From Roseomonas sp. OT10 (GTDB taxonomy: Bacteria; Pseudomonadota; Alphaproteobacteria; Acetobacterales; Acetobacteraceae): a DNA stretch of 64,000 bases. The translations under genes and the position numbers were made by a program. This document shows positions 9,262 to 16,876 of this stretch, in pieces (the stretch's first letter is position 1; every line of letters begins with the position of its first letter). The stretch is taken from positions 4,732,001 through 4,796,000 of the forward strand of contig NZ_CP087719.1 of assembly GCF_020991085.1 (NCBI RefSeq), given 5' to 3'. The notes beneath the pieces are model-generated. The model saw only the letters and a list, made by a program, of their open reading frames with translations, was not told the origin of the DNA and did no database searches.

Positions 9262-9519
9262 ATGCTGCTGACCGGTGCGGCGGTGCTGGCGCTGCTGATC
9301 ACCTTCGCCGGGCTGTGGCCGCTGCTGCGCGTCGGCGCCGCGGCCGACCGGATGATGGGGATGCAGCTGCTCGGCTCCGGCGTGATCGCGGCGCTGCTGC
9401 TGCTGGACGCGGCGCATGCCGTGCCGGGCGTGCTGGACGTCGCCCTGGCGCTGGCGCTGCTGGCCCCCTTCGCCTCCGTTGCCTTCGTGCTGAGCGGCCG
9501 GCGCAGGCCGCCCGGCTAG
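9262..9519 (+). CDS. mnhF: Na+/H+ antiporter subunit MnhF/MrpF
   Basis: An 85-residue protein with three predicted transmembrane helices and the family-typical central segment GAAADRMMGMQLLGSGVIAALLLL. MnhF/MrpF is a small subunit of the multisubunit cation/proton antiporter. The start ATG 9262 lies 16 bp after the mnhE stop. Three bases separate its stop from the next start. Identification rests on length, helices and position in the cluster. Confidence 0.82.
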   Translation: MLLTGAAVLALLITFAGLWPLLRVGAAADRMMGMQLLGSGVIAALLLLDAAHAVPGVLDVALALALLAPFASVAFVLSGRRRPPG

Positions 9520-9522
9520 GGA

Positions 9523-9819
9523 ATGGGGATGGCCCTGCTCCTCGACCTGCTGTCCGCCGCGGCGATCCTGGCGGGGCTCGGCTTCCTCGCGGTCGGCACG
9601 ATCGGGCTGCTGCGCTTCCCGGACACGCTGACCCGGCTGCATGCGCTGACCAAGGCGGACACGCTGGGACTCGGCCTGATCGTGCTGGGGCTGCTGCCGC
9701 GCGCGGGCGGCCTCCTCGCCGCCCTCAAGCTGCTGCTGATCTGGGGGCTGGTCCTCCTGGCCGGGACGACCGTCTCCCAGCTCATCGCCGGCGCTGCGCG
9801 CGAGAGGGAGGAGCCGTGA
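9523..9819 (+). CDS. mnhG: Na+/H+ antiporter subunit MnhG/MrpG
   Basis: A 98-residue protein with three hydrophobic helices and the hallmark of the MnhG/PhaG family, GTIGLLRFPDTLTRLHALTKADTLG at about residues 25-50. It is a small membrane subunit of the Mrp-like antiporter. ATG 9523 lies three bases after the mnhF stop. Its TGA overlaps the GTG of the following gene (GTGA), showing tight translational coupling. Confidence 0.9.
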   Translation: MGMALLLDLLSAAAILAGLGFLAVGTIGLLRFPDTLTRLHALTKADTLGLGLIVLGLLPRAGGLLAALKLLLIWGLVLLAGTTVSQLIAGAAREREEP

Positions 9820-10754
9820 TCGCCCTGCTGCCGGATGCCGTCCTCTGCGCCGCCATCCTCGGCTTGGCCGCCTGCTCCGTCGCGGTGCGCCAGGAAGGCC
9901 GCGCGGTGCTGGCCTTCCTCAGCGGCGGGCTGCTTCTGGCGCTCGCCTGGGTGCGGCTCGGCGCGGTGGACGTGGCGCTGACCGAGGCCGCGGTCGGCAC
10001 CCTGTCCGGCGTCCTGCTGCTGCGCGCGGCGGCGCGGCTGCGCGGCTCCCCCGGGACGCCGGCCTGGCCAGGCCGGGGGCAGCGCCTCGCCGCGGGCCTG
10101 CTCTGTGCCGCCGTGGCGCTGGGGCTGATGGCGGCGGTCCTCTCCCTGCCGGAACCGGCGCCGAGCCTGGCCGACGCGGCCGCCGCGGGCCTGCCCGCGC
10201 TGGGCCTGGGCAATCCGGTGACGGCGGTGCTGATCGGCTACCGCGCCCTGGACACGCTGCTGGAGAAGGTCGTGCTGCTGCTCTCCCTGGCCGGGGTCTG
10301 GTCGCTGACGCCGGACGGGTTCTGGGGGGGCCGGCCCTGGCACCGCACGGGCCCGGCGGAGCCGGCGCTGGGGCTGCTGGCGCGGCTGCTGCCGCCGCTG
10401 GGCCTGCTGCTCGGGGTGCATCTCGTCTGGGTCAGCGCCGAGGCGCCGGGCGGCACCTTCCAGGGCGGCACCATCCTCGCGGCGATGGGGCTGCTGGCGG
10501 TCATGGCCGGCCGGGCGGAACTGCCGGCGCTGGCCGACCGCCGCGCCCGCTGGGTGCTGGCCGCCGGGCCGGCCGCCTTCTTCGCCGTCGGGCTGGCGGG
10601 CTACGGCCTTGCCGATGGCTTCCTCGCCTACCCCGCCTGGGGGGCCAAGCCGCTGATCCTGGTCGTCGAGTTCCTGCTGACCCCCTCCCTCGCCCTGCTG
10701 CTGGCGCTGCTCCTCGCCGGACCGGCGGAGCGCCCGCCGGAGCCGCGGCCATGA
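9816..10754 (+). CDS. DUF4040 (MbhD-like) domain fused to antiporter subunit MnhB
   Basis: A 312-residue membrane protein. Residues about 1-80 (VALTEAAVGTLSGVLLLRAA and flanking helices) match the DUF4040/MbhD domain, which in standard Mrp systems is the C-terminal part of the large MnhA subunit. Residues about 180-310 carry the MnhB block, including SAEAPGGTFQGGTILA, close to the usual HxxPGGGFQGG. In between are further helices. This gene therefore appears to combine pieces that normally sit in two proteins. The GTG at 9816 overlaps the mnhG stop, and the end overlaps the mnhC start. Family assignment is good; the fusion is inferred from one continuous frame. Confidence 0.78.
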   Translation: MIALLPDAVLCAAILGLAACSVAVRQEGRAVLAFLSGGLLLALAWVRLGAVDVALTEAAVGTLSGVLLLRAAARLRGSPGTPAWPGRGQRLAAGLLCAAVALGLMAAVLSLPEPAPSLADAAAAGLPALGLGNPVTAVLIGYRALDTLLEKVVLLLSLAGVWSLTPDGFWGGRPWHRTGPAEPALGLLARLLPPLGLLLGVHLVWVSAEAPGGTFQGGTILAAMGLLAVMAGRAELPALADRRARWVLAAGPAAFFAVGLAGYGLADGFLAYPAWGAKPLILVVEFLLTPSLALLLALLLAGPAERPPEPRP

Positions 10755-11068
10755 CGGGTGCCACCCTGTTCGGGCTGCTGGGCGCCGTGCTGGTCGGGAT
10801 CGGCCTCTACGGGGTGATCGTGCACCCGCGGCCGCTGCGCCGGATCCTGGCCTTCAACCTGCTGGGCGGCGGCATCTTCCTGCTCTTCGGGACGGTGGCG
10901 CGGCGCGGCGCCGGCGCGGGCTTCGGCGGCGATCCGGTGCCGCAGGCGATGGTCATCACCGGCCTCGTCGTCGCCTTCGCCGCCACCGCCCTGGCCGTGG
11001 CTTTGCTGCTGCGGCTGGTGGAGGAACGGCGCCGCGGCGCCGCGGCGGCGGAGCCGGACGCCTCCTGA
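10751..11068 (+). CDS. mnhC: Na+/H+ antiporter subunit MnhC (NuoK-like)
   Basis: A 105-residue protein with three helices in the NuoK/MnhC pattern: LFGLLGAVLVGIGLYGVIV, LRRILAFNLLGGGIFLLFG and PQAMVITGLVVAFAATALAVALLLRL. The PQAMVITGLVV stretch holds the conserved DPxxQAxxLTAIVI-like block of the family. It is the Mrp counterpart of the complex I NuoK subunit, embedded in the inner membrane. Its ATG lies inside the preceding gene's end, and its stop overlaps the next ATG. Confidence 0.88.
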   Translation: MTGATLFGLLGAVLVGIGLYGVIVHPRPLRRILAFNLLGGGIFLLFGTVARRGAGAGFGGDPVPQAMVITGLVVAFAATALAVALLLRLVEERRRGAAAAEPDAS

Positions 11069-12588
11069 TGCAGGCCCTGCCCGCGGCGCTCGTCGCCTCC
11101 ACCCCCGGCGGCATCCTGCTGGTGCTGGCCCTGGCCGTGCCCTTCCTGGGCGTGCTGGCGATGCTGGTGCTGCAGGGGCGGCGGGCCGAGCGGCTCGCCC
11201 TGCTGGCGCTGGGCGCCTGCCTCGCCGTGGCGCTGGCGATCGGCGGCACGGTGCTCGTCACCCGCCGCGCGCTGGTGGAGGTGGTGGGCGGCTGGACGCC
11301 GCCGCTGGGCCTCGCGCTGCGGGCAGACGGGCTCTCGGCGGCGCTGCTGCTGACCACGGCCCTGGTGGTCTGCGCCGTCGCCGCCTTCGCTTGGCTGGGG
11401 GCGGGGATGCACAGCCCGGAATCCGGGCCGGAGCGGCGCGCCCCGGCGATGTTCTGGCTGCTGCTGGTCGGGCTCTGGGGCTCGCTGAACGCCGCCTTCC
11501 TGGGCCAGGACCTGTTCAACCTCTACGTCGCGCTGGAGCTGCTGACCTTCGCCGCGCTGCCGCTGGTCTGCCTGGACGGCCGGGCGGCCACGCTGGAGGC
11601 GGCGCTGCGCTACCTGGTCTTCGCGCTGCTCGGCTCCGTGCTCTACCTGCTGGGCACGGCGCTGCTCTACGGCGCCTACGGCACGCTCGACATCGCCCTG
11701 CTGCGGCAGCGGGTGCTGCCGAACCCCGCCAGCCTCTGCGCCGCGGCGCTGATGACGGTGGGGCTGCTGGCCAAGGCGGCGCTGTTCCCGCTGCACCTCT
11801 GGCTGCCGCCCGCCCATGCCGGCGCGCCGGCGGCGGCCAGCGCCCTGCTCTCCGCCCTGGTGGTGAAGGCGCCGATCTTCCTGGTCGTGCGGCTCTGGTT
11901 CGACGCCATGCCGATGCTGCTCGGCCTGGCCGCGGCGCAGGTGCTGGGGCTGCTGGGCGCGGCGGCGATCCTGGTCGGCAGCGTGCTGGCGCTGCGCCAG
12001 CCGCGGCTGAAGCTGGTGGTCGCCTACTCCACCGTGGCGCAGATCGGCTACCTCTTCCTGGTCTTCCCGCTGGTCGCCGGCGCCTCCCTGACCGGGAGTC
12101 AGGAGGCCTGGATCGGGGGTGCGCTGCAGCTCGTCTCGCATGCCTGCGCCAAGGCCTCGATGTTCCTTGCCGCCGGGCTGATCGCGGAGGCGCTGGGGCA
12201 CGACGACATGACGCGGCTGGGCGCCGCCGCCCGCGCATTGCCGATGACCGTCCTGGCCTTCGGCCTCAGCGGCCTGTCGCTGATGGGGCTGCCGCCCAGC
12301 GGCGGCTTCGCGGCCAAGTGGCTGCTGCTGCTGGCGGCGGTCGGCAGCGGGCAGTGGTGGTGGGCGCTGGTGCTGCTGGCGGGAGGGCTGCTGACCGGCG
12401 GCTACGTCTTCCTCGTGCTGAGCCGCGCCATGGCCGGGGGGGGAGGGGAGGCCCGCCCGGTCGGCCTCCTGCGCGAGCTGGTGGTGCTGGCCCTGGCCCT
12501 CGCCTCCGTGGCCATGGGCTTCGTGCCGCTGGCCTCCTTCGGGCTGCTGGGGATCGGCCGGCTGCCCGGGCCGGGGGTGGGACCGTGA
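11068..12588 (+). CDS. mnhD: Proton-conducting antiporter subunit MnhD (NuoN/NuoM-like)
   Basis: A 506-residue polytopic membrane protein of the proton-conducting transporter family shared by complex I (NuoL/M/N) and Mrp antiporters. It shows the conserved block LLAKAALFPLHLWLPPAHAGAPAAASALLSALVVKAPIF (about residues 233-271), with the key lysines and the broken-helix HxWLPxAH motif, and a second lysine region HACAKASMFLAAG near 350. It would form one ion channel of the antiporter. The ATG overlaps the mnhC stop by one base. Confidence 0.9.
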   Translation: MQALPAALVASTPGGILLVLALAVPFLGVLAMLVLQGRRAERLALLALGACLAVALAIGGTVLVTRRALVEVVGGWTPPLGLALRADGLSAALLLTTALVVCAVAAFAWLGAGMHSPESGPERRAPAMFWLLLVGLWGSLNAAFLGQDLFNLYVALELLTFAALPLVCLDGRAATLEAALRYLVFALLGSVLYLLGTALLYGAYGTLDIALLRQRVLPNPASLCAAALMTVGLLAKAALFPLHLWLPPAHAGAPAAASALLSALVVKAPIFLVVRLWFDAMPMLLGLAAAQVLGLLGAAAILVGSVLALRQPRLKLVVAYSTVAQIGYLFLVFPLVAGASLTGSQEAWIGGALQLVSHACAKASMFLAAGLIAEALGHDDMTRLGAAARALPMTVLAFGLSGLSLMGLPPSGGFAAKWLLLLAAVGSGQWWWALVLLAGGLLTGGYVFLVLSRAMAGGGGEARPVGLLRELVVLALALASVAMGFVPLASFGLLGIGRLPGPGVGP

Positions 12589-12622
12589 GACGGGGGCCGC
12601 GGCGAGGCCCGGCGCGGCCGCG

Positions 12623-14263
12623 ATGAGCGTGCTGCTCCTCCTGATGCTGCTGCTTCCGGCGGGGATGGCGCTGGCCTGCGTCGCGCCGCGCTGGCGGCAG
12701 GGGATGCTGGCCTGGCTGGTGGTGGCGCCGCTGCCGGCCCTGGCCGCCGCCCTGCTGGCCGCGGACGCCCCGCCCCTCCTGCTGCCGCCCGCCCGGGCGG
12801 GCATGCACCTCGCCCTGGACCGGCCCGGCGCGCTGCTGCTGGGCGGCGCGGCCCTGCTCTGGAGCGCGGCGGGCGCCTATGCCGCCGCCTATCTCCGCGG
12901 CCAGGCACGCAACGGGCCCTTCGCCGTGTGGTGGCTGCTGACCCTGCTCGGCAACCTGGGCGTCTTCGTCGCCGGCGACCTGATCACCTTCTACCTCGCC
13001 TTCGCCTTCGTCAGCCTCGCCGCCTATGGGCTGGTGGCGCATGACGCGACGCCCCGGGCCTACCGCGCCGCGGCGATCTACCTGGTCCTGGCCGTGCTGG
13101 GGGAGATCGCGCTGCTGGGCGGCTTCGTGCTGCTGGCCGCCGCCGCGCCGGACGGCAGCCTGGCGATCGGCGGGCTCGTTGCCACCCTGCCGGGCTCGCC
13201 GGTCCGGGGGCTGACCCTCGGGCTGCTGGTGGCGGGCTTCGGGCTGAAGGCCGGCCTGGTGCCGCTGCATGTCTGGCTGCCGGTGGCGCATCCGGCGGCG
13301 CCGATGCCCGCCTCGGCGGTGCTGAGCGGCGCCATCGTCAAGGCGGGCATCATCGGGCTGATCCGCTTCCTGCCGCTGGACGGCGCCGGCGGGGCCGCCG
13401 GCTGGGCGGACGCCTGGGGACAGGCCCTGGCCGCGGCGGGGCTGCTGACCGCCTTCTACGGCGTCGCCCTGGGCGTGACGCAACGGAACCCCAAGACGGT
13501 GCTGGCCTATTCCACCGTCAGCCAGATGGGCGTGGCCATCGCCGTGCTCGGGACGGGGATGCAGGCGGCGGCCCCGGGCACCGCCTTCCTCGCCGCCTAT
13601 TACGGCCTGCACCACCTGCTGGCGAAGGGGGCGCTGTTCCTCTCGGTCGAGATCGCCGCCGCCTGGGCCGGGCGGCACCCCTGGCCCGTCCTGCTGCCGG
13701 TGGCGGTGGTGGCCCTGGGCATGGCCGGGCTGCCGCTGACCGGTGGCGCGCTGGCCAAGCTCGCGGTGAAGCCGGCGCTCGGCTACGGGCCGGTGGGCGT
13801 CCTCGCCACCCTCTCCGCCGCGGGCACGGCGCTGCTGATGCTGCACCTCATGCGCCTGCTGGCGGAGGTCATGCGCGCCCCCGCACCCTCCGCTCCGCCG
13901 CCCGCCGGGATGCTCGCCCCATGGGCCCTGATGCTGGCCAGCGCCCTGCTGGTGCCCTGGTGGTTCTACCCCGGCCCGGTGGCCGAGGCGCTGGCCTTGC
14001 CGGCGCTGTGGGATTCCGCCTGGCCCGTGCTGCTGGGCGCCGTGCTCTTCGCCGGGCTGCGCCGCCGGAGCGACCGGCTGCCCGCCGTGCCGGAAGGCGA
14101 CGTGGTCCTGCTGGGCCTGCAAGCCTGGGGCTTCGCCGCCCGGGGCGCCGGGCCGCTGGTGCGGCTGGAGGCCCGGCTGCGCGAATGGACCATGGCTGGG
14201 ATCGCACTGCTGGCCGTCGCGGCGGCACTGGTCGCAACGATGCTCGCCGGACTGCCGTCGTAG
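12623..14263 (+). CDS. Second proton-conducting subunit (NuoL/HyfB-like), Mrp-like cluster
   Basis: A 546-residue member of the same NuoL/M/N family as its upstream neighbour but clearly a separate paralogue. It has the motif LKAGLVPLHVWLPVAHPAAPMPASAVLSGAIVKAGIIG around residues 208-245 and LLAKGALFL near 335. It is much shorter than a standard MnhA (about 800-950 residues) and lacks the C-terminal MbhD/MbhE part, which here is attached to the MnhB-like protein. It would supply the second ion channel of the complex. Thirty-four bases separate it from mnhD. It is the last gene of the cluster and is followed by repeat copy 1. Confidence 0.82.
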   Translation: MSVLLLLMLLLPAGMALACVAPRWRQGMLAWLVVAPLPALAAALLAADAPPLLLPPARAGMHLALDRPGALLLGGAALLWSAAGAYAAAYLRGQARNGPFAVWWLLTLLGNLGVFVAGDLITFYLAFAFVSLAAYGLVAHDATPRAYRAAAIYLVLAVLGEIALLGGFVLLAAAAPDGSLAIGGLVATLPGSPVRGLTLGLLVAGFGLKAGLVPLHVWLPVAHPAAPMPASAVLSGAIVKAGIIGLIRFLPLDGAGGAAGWADAWGQALAAAGLLTAFYGVALGVTQRNPKTVLAYSTVSQMGVAIAVLGTGMQAAAPGTAFLAAYYGLHHLLAKGALFLSVEIAAAWAGRHPWPVLLPVAVVALGMAGLPLTGGALAKLAVKPALGYGPVGVLATLSAAGTALLMLHLMRLLAEVMRAPAPSAPPPAGMLAPWALMLASALLVPWWFYPGPVAEALALPALWDSAWPVLLGAVLFAGLRRRSDRLPAVPEGDVVLLGLQAWGFAARGAGPLVRLEARLREWTMAGIALLAVAAALVATMLAGLPS

Positions 14264-14309
14264 CCCGCCGTTCCGCGGATCCAGCCGGGATGGTGGCCTC
14301 TCAGCTCGC

Positions 14310-14744
14310 GGGCTGCGGCGCGCGGCGTGATGTGGGCCGGCCGCTGCCGGACGGGCGCCCGTGGCCCGGGGGCAAGGCGCTGCCTCGCCCCCGTACCCCC
14401 ACTCCGCCAGGACCCTGCGGGCCCTGGACCCGATCAGCGCTGCCGCGCAGATGACTGCGACGGGGTCACGGCGCCGAGGAGCTGGGCTCCTCGGCGGGAC
14501 CGGCCGCCGCAATCGCGGACGCTCTCTGAAGCTTTCTCGGAGTCCCGCCTGTCCGTGTTCCGTCAGGGTTCAGCCCGCAGGCTGACGCCCACCGCACAGA
14601 ACCAACTCCCAGCGGGGACCGGGGCCCGCTTGTGGCCCCGGCAGGGGAGGGTCTGGGAGGGGACGGCGTCCCCTCCCGGTCCGACGCCCGAACACCACAG
14701 CGCCACGGGCCAGGACAGCAGCCCCCCGTGCGCTCCCGCGTCAG
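14310..14744 (+). repeat. Dispersed intergenic element, copy 1 (forward)
   Basis: One of seven related non-coding elements of about 420 bp. Landmarks in forward order are a G/C hairpin block beginning GTGGCCCGGGGGCAAGG (14361), the CCAGGACCCTGCGGGCCCTGG block, a perfect hairpin with arms GCCGAGGAGC/GCTCCTCGGC (14473-14495, loop TGG), the TCCGTCAGGGTTCAGCCCGC box, the CCGGGGCCCGCTTGTGGCCCCGG stem and the GGGAGGGGAC/GTCCCCTCCC hairpin. It fills the gap between the convergent antiporter gene and dadA. Its right end is within about 10 bp of, or overlaps, the dadA stop codon. The outer boundaries are the least certain of the seven copies. Confidence 0.85.
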
Positions 14745-16015
14745 GCGGCGCGGGCGAACGGGACCACTGGGGCGGCCATGGGCCGGGCGTCGCCGCCGGG
14801 GATGGCGTCGGCCACCATTTGCGCCGTGGCGGCGGAGAGGGTCCAGCCCAGGTGGCCGTGGCCGGTGTTGTAGAACACGCCCGGCCGGCTGCCGGCACCG
14901 ATGCGGGGCATCAGGTTCGGCGTCATCGGCCGCAGCCCGGCCCAGGGCACGCAGCGCGCGGTGCTGACCTCCGGGAACAGTTCCTCCGTCCACTTCACCA
15001 GCGGGCGGATGCGGTCCATGCGGATGTCGCGGTTCTCGCCGTTGAACTCCGCCGTGCCGGCGACGCGGAAGCGGTCACGGCCGAGCCGGCTGGTGACGAT
15101 CTTGGTCGCGTCGTCCAGCAGGCTGACATGCGGCGCCGCCGCCTGGCTGCGGGCGTCGTCCAGGTGCACGGTGATGGAGTAGCCCTTCACCGGATAGACG
15201 TTGATGCGGTCGCCCAGCATTGCGGCGAAGCGGCGGCTGGCGACGCCGGCGCAGATCACCACGGCATCGGCGCGCAGCGTCTCGGCCACGGCGGCGGCTT
15301 GGCCGGCCGGCTTCCAGGCGATGGTGATGCCGCCTTCGGCGTGGCTGATGCCGGTGACGTCGGCCCCGAACAGGAAGCGCGCGCCGCGGCGCAGGCAGGC
15401 ATCGGCCAGGCCGCGCGTGTACTTGTGGATGTCGCCGGTGGAATCGGACGGCGTGAAGAAGCCGCCGTACCAGCTGCCGTGCAACGTCGGCTCGATGGCG
15501 CGCATCTCCTCCGGCGTCACCGCGCGGCGGTCCAGCCCGCCTTCGGTCAGCAGGCCGTTCACCCGCGCGGCGGCGTCGAAGCCCGCCTTGTCGCGGTAGA
15601 CGTGCAGGATGCCGCGATGCTCGACGTCGAAGCCGAAGCCCTCCTCCTCGGCGATGGAGAAGAGGTACTTGCGCGCCTCGATCGCCAGCTTCGTCGTGGC
15701 GATGGTGTTGGCGCGATAGTTCCGGATGTGGGAGACGAACTCGCCCAGCCAGGAATACTTGTGCGCGGAGGGCTTCGGGTTCAGCAGCAGGGGCGCATCC
15801 GCCTTCAGCATCCACTTCATCCCCTTGAGGATGGTAGCGGTGCTGTTCCAGACCTCGGCGTTGCAGGCGGAGAGCTGGCCGCCATTGGCGAAGGAGGTCT
15901 CCATCGCGGCATAGCGATGGCGGTCGAGGACGACCACGTCGTGGCCACGCTGCAGCAGCGCATGCGCGGTGGTGACGCCGGTGATGCCGGATCCGATGAC
16001 GGCGACGGTGCTCAT
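14741..16015 (-). CDS. dadA: FAD-dependent D-amino acid dehydrogenase (DadA family)
   Basis: A 424-residue flavoprotein of the DAO superfamily. The N-terminal dinucleotide-binding fold shows VAVIGSGITGVTTAHAL with GSGITG at 8-13, followed by the acidic end of strand 2 (VVLDRH). The body has the DadA-like ETSFANGGQLS segment, and the C-terminus has the flavin-contacting GLRPMTPN...GHGHLGWTLS. The family oxidatively deaminates D-amino acids to keto acids at the inner membrane face, passing electrons to the respiratory chain. ATG 16015 is the MSTVAV start typical of the family. A tandem glycine riboswitch lies directly upstream, which suggests control by glycine and possibly activity on glycine or a related small amino acid. 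Confidence 0.9.
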   Translation of the reverse strand: MSTVAVIGSGITGVTTAHALLQRGHDVVVLDRHRYAAMETSFANGGQLSACNAEVWNSTATILKGMKWMLKADAPLLLNPKPSAHKYSWLGEFVSHIRNYRANTIATTKLAIEARKYLFSIAEEEGFGFDVEHRGILHVYRDKAGFDAAARVNGLLTEGGLDRRAVTPEEMRAIEPTLHGSWYGGFFTPSDSTGDIHKYTRGLADACLRRGARFLFGADVTGISHAEGGITIAWKPAGQAAAVAETLRADAVVICAGVASRRFAAMLGDRINVYPVKGYSITVHLDDARSQAAAPHVSLLDDATKIVTSRLGRDRFRVAGTAEFNGENRDIRMDRIRPLVKWTEELFPEVSTARCVPWAGLRPMTPNLMPRIGAGSRPGVFYNTGHGHLGWTLSAATAQMVADAIPGGDARPMAAPVVPFARAA

Positions 16016-16071
16016 GGCACGCTCCAGGACATGAGGGCTCGCAGCGGAGGCGCTCCCGGCCTCCCTGCCCC

Positions 16072-16266
16072 CATCTGTCCCTGCACCTGAGAGCTTACCC
16101 CCCACGGCATCCGGGCGGACGCCAAGGGGACCCCTTCGGTGGACGCCACGCGGCGCCTCTCTCCAGATCATCCTCGCAACGCGGTTCCGGGTGCCTGAGA
16201 GTTTCCTGGGGGGTTGCTCCGTCGGCGGCCAACCGGTCCGATGAACCGGTCGACACTCTCCCGCGT
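16072..16266 (-). promoter_or_regulatory. Tandem glycine riboswitch upstream of dadA
   Basis: Read on the minus strand, two glycine aptamers follow each other. The first runs from GGGAGAGTG (about 16263) through CGCCGACGGAGCAA to AACTCTCAGGCA (about 16191). The second runs from CTGGAGAGAGGCG (about 16165) through CACCGAAGGGG to GCTCTCAGGTGCA, ending in GGGACAGA (about 16075). These are the conserved GGAGAG, GCCGAnGGxGCAA, TCTCAGGCA and GGACAGA elements of the class, in the classic two-aptamer arrangement. The end is about 57 nt before the dadA start. In known cases glycine binding turns on glycine catabolism genes, so induction of dadA by glycine is the expected direction. Confidence 0.92.
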
Positions 16267-16455
16267 TGTTCAGCGGATGCCGGGCTTTTGCGCTCCTCCC
16301 CCGGTGGCGTCAACGCAAATCTCGCGGGCAGGCCAGCCCGTTCCGGGCTGTAACCGCCGTGTTGTCATGCCGAATGCCGGGGTTTAGTGCAATCCGGTCA
16401 CAGACGAATGCCAGGGCTGCATGTCGCGCCCGCGATGCCTGCAACCCGTCCCGGC

Positions 16456-16677
16456 ATGCCGGGTTACGCGCAGACAACGGACCCGAAAGGCCCAGACATA
16501 CGCGTCATCAAGTCCCTGCTGGCAGCCCTCCTGGTGATGGGTGGCCTGGCCGCCTGCACGGGGAGCGACCGTACCTTCGGCGAACGGGTGCGCGACACCG
16601 TCGACCCGCCCAGCGGGCCCGTGGAGAGCGCCGGCCGTGCCGTCGACCGTGCCGTCGACCGGGTGAAGCCCAACTGA
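16456..16677 (+). CDS. Small putative lipoprotein
   Basis: A short protein (73 residues from ATG 16456; the true start may lie closer to the hydrophobic stretch). It contains a lipoprotein signal IKSLLAALLVMGGLAAC with lipobox LAAC and then a short charged mature part TGSDRTFGERVRDTVDPPSGPVESAGRAVDRAVDRVKPN. The mature part has a repeated VDRAVDR run that would form a short amphipathic helix, in the style of entericidin-like or other small envelope lipoproteins. A GAAAGG sequence about 20 nt before the ATC-AAG codons hints at a start not covered by ATG or GTG. Function unknown. Confidence 0.65.
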   Translation: MPGYAQTTDPKGPDIRVIKSLLAALLVMGGLAACTGSDRTFGERVRDTVDPPSGPVESAGRAVDRAVDRVKPN

Positions 16678-16876
16678 GGCGCGTGACACTCTCCGCCAGC
16701 CTGCCATGAAGGCAGCGGCGCCGCCGGAAGGGGGGCAGGGCCTTTCCTCCCTGGCGGCGTCGCAGCCCATCGTCCGTCACGCTGGATCGGTCGAGCGCAG
16801 CATCCGTCGGCCAGCGAACCGCTCGGTGGAACGCGCGCGGACATGACGGAAGCCGCACGCGCTGATGCCAGCACCG

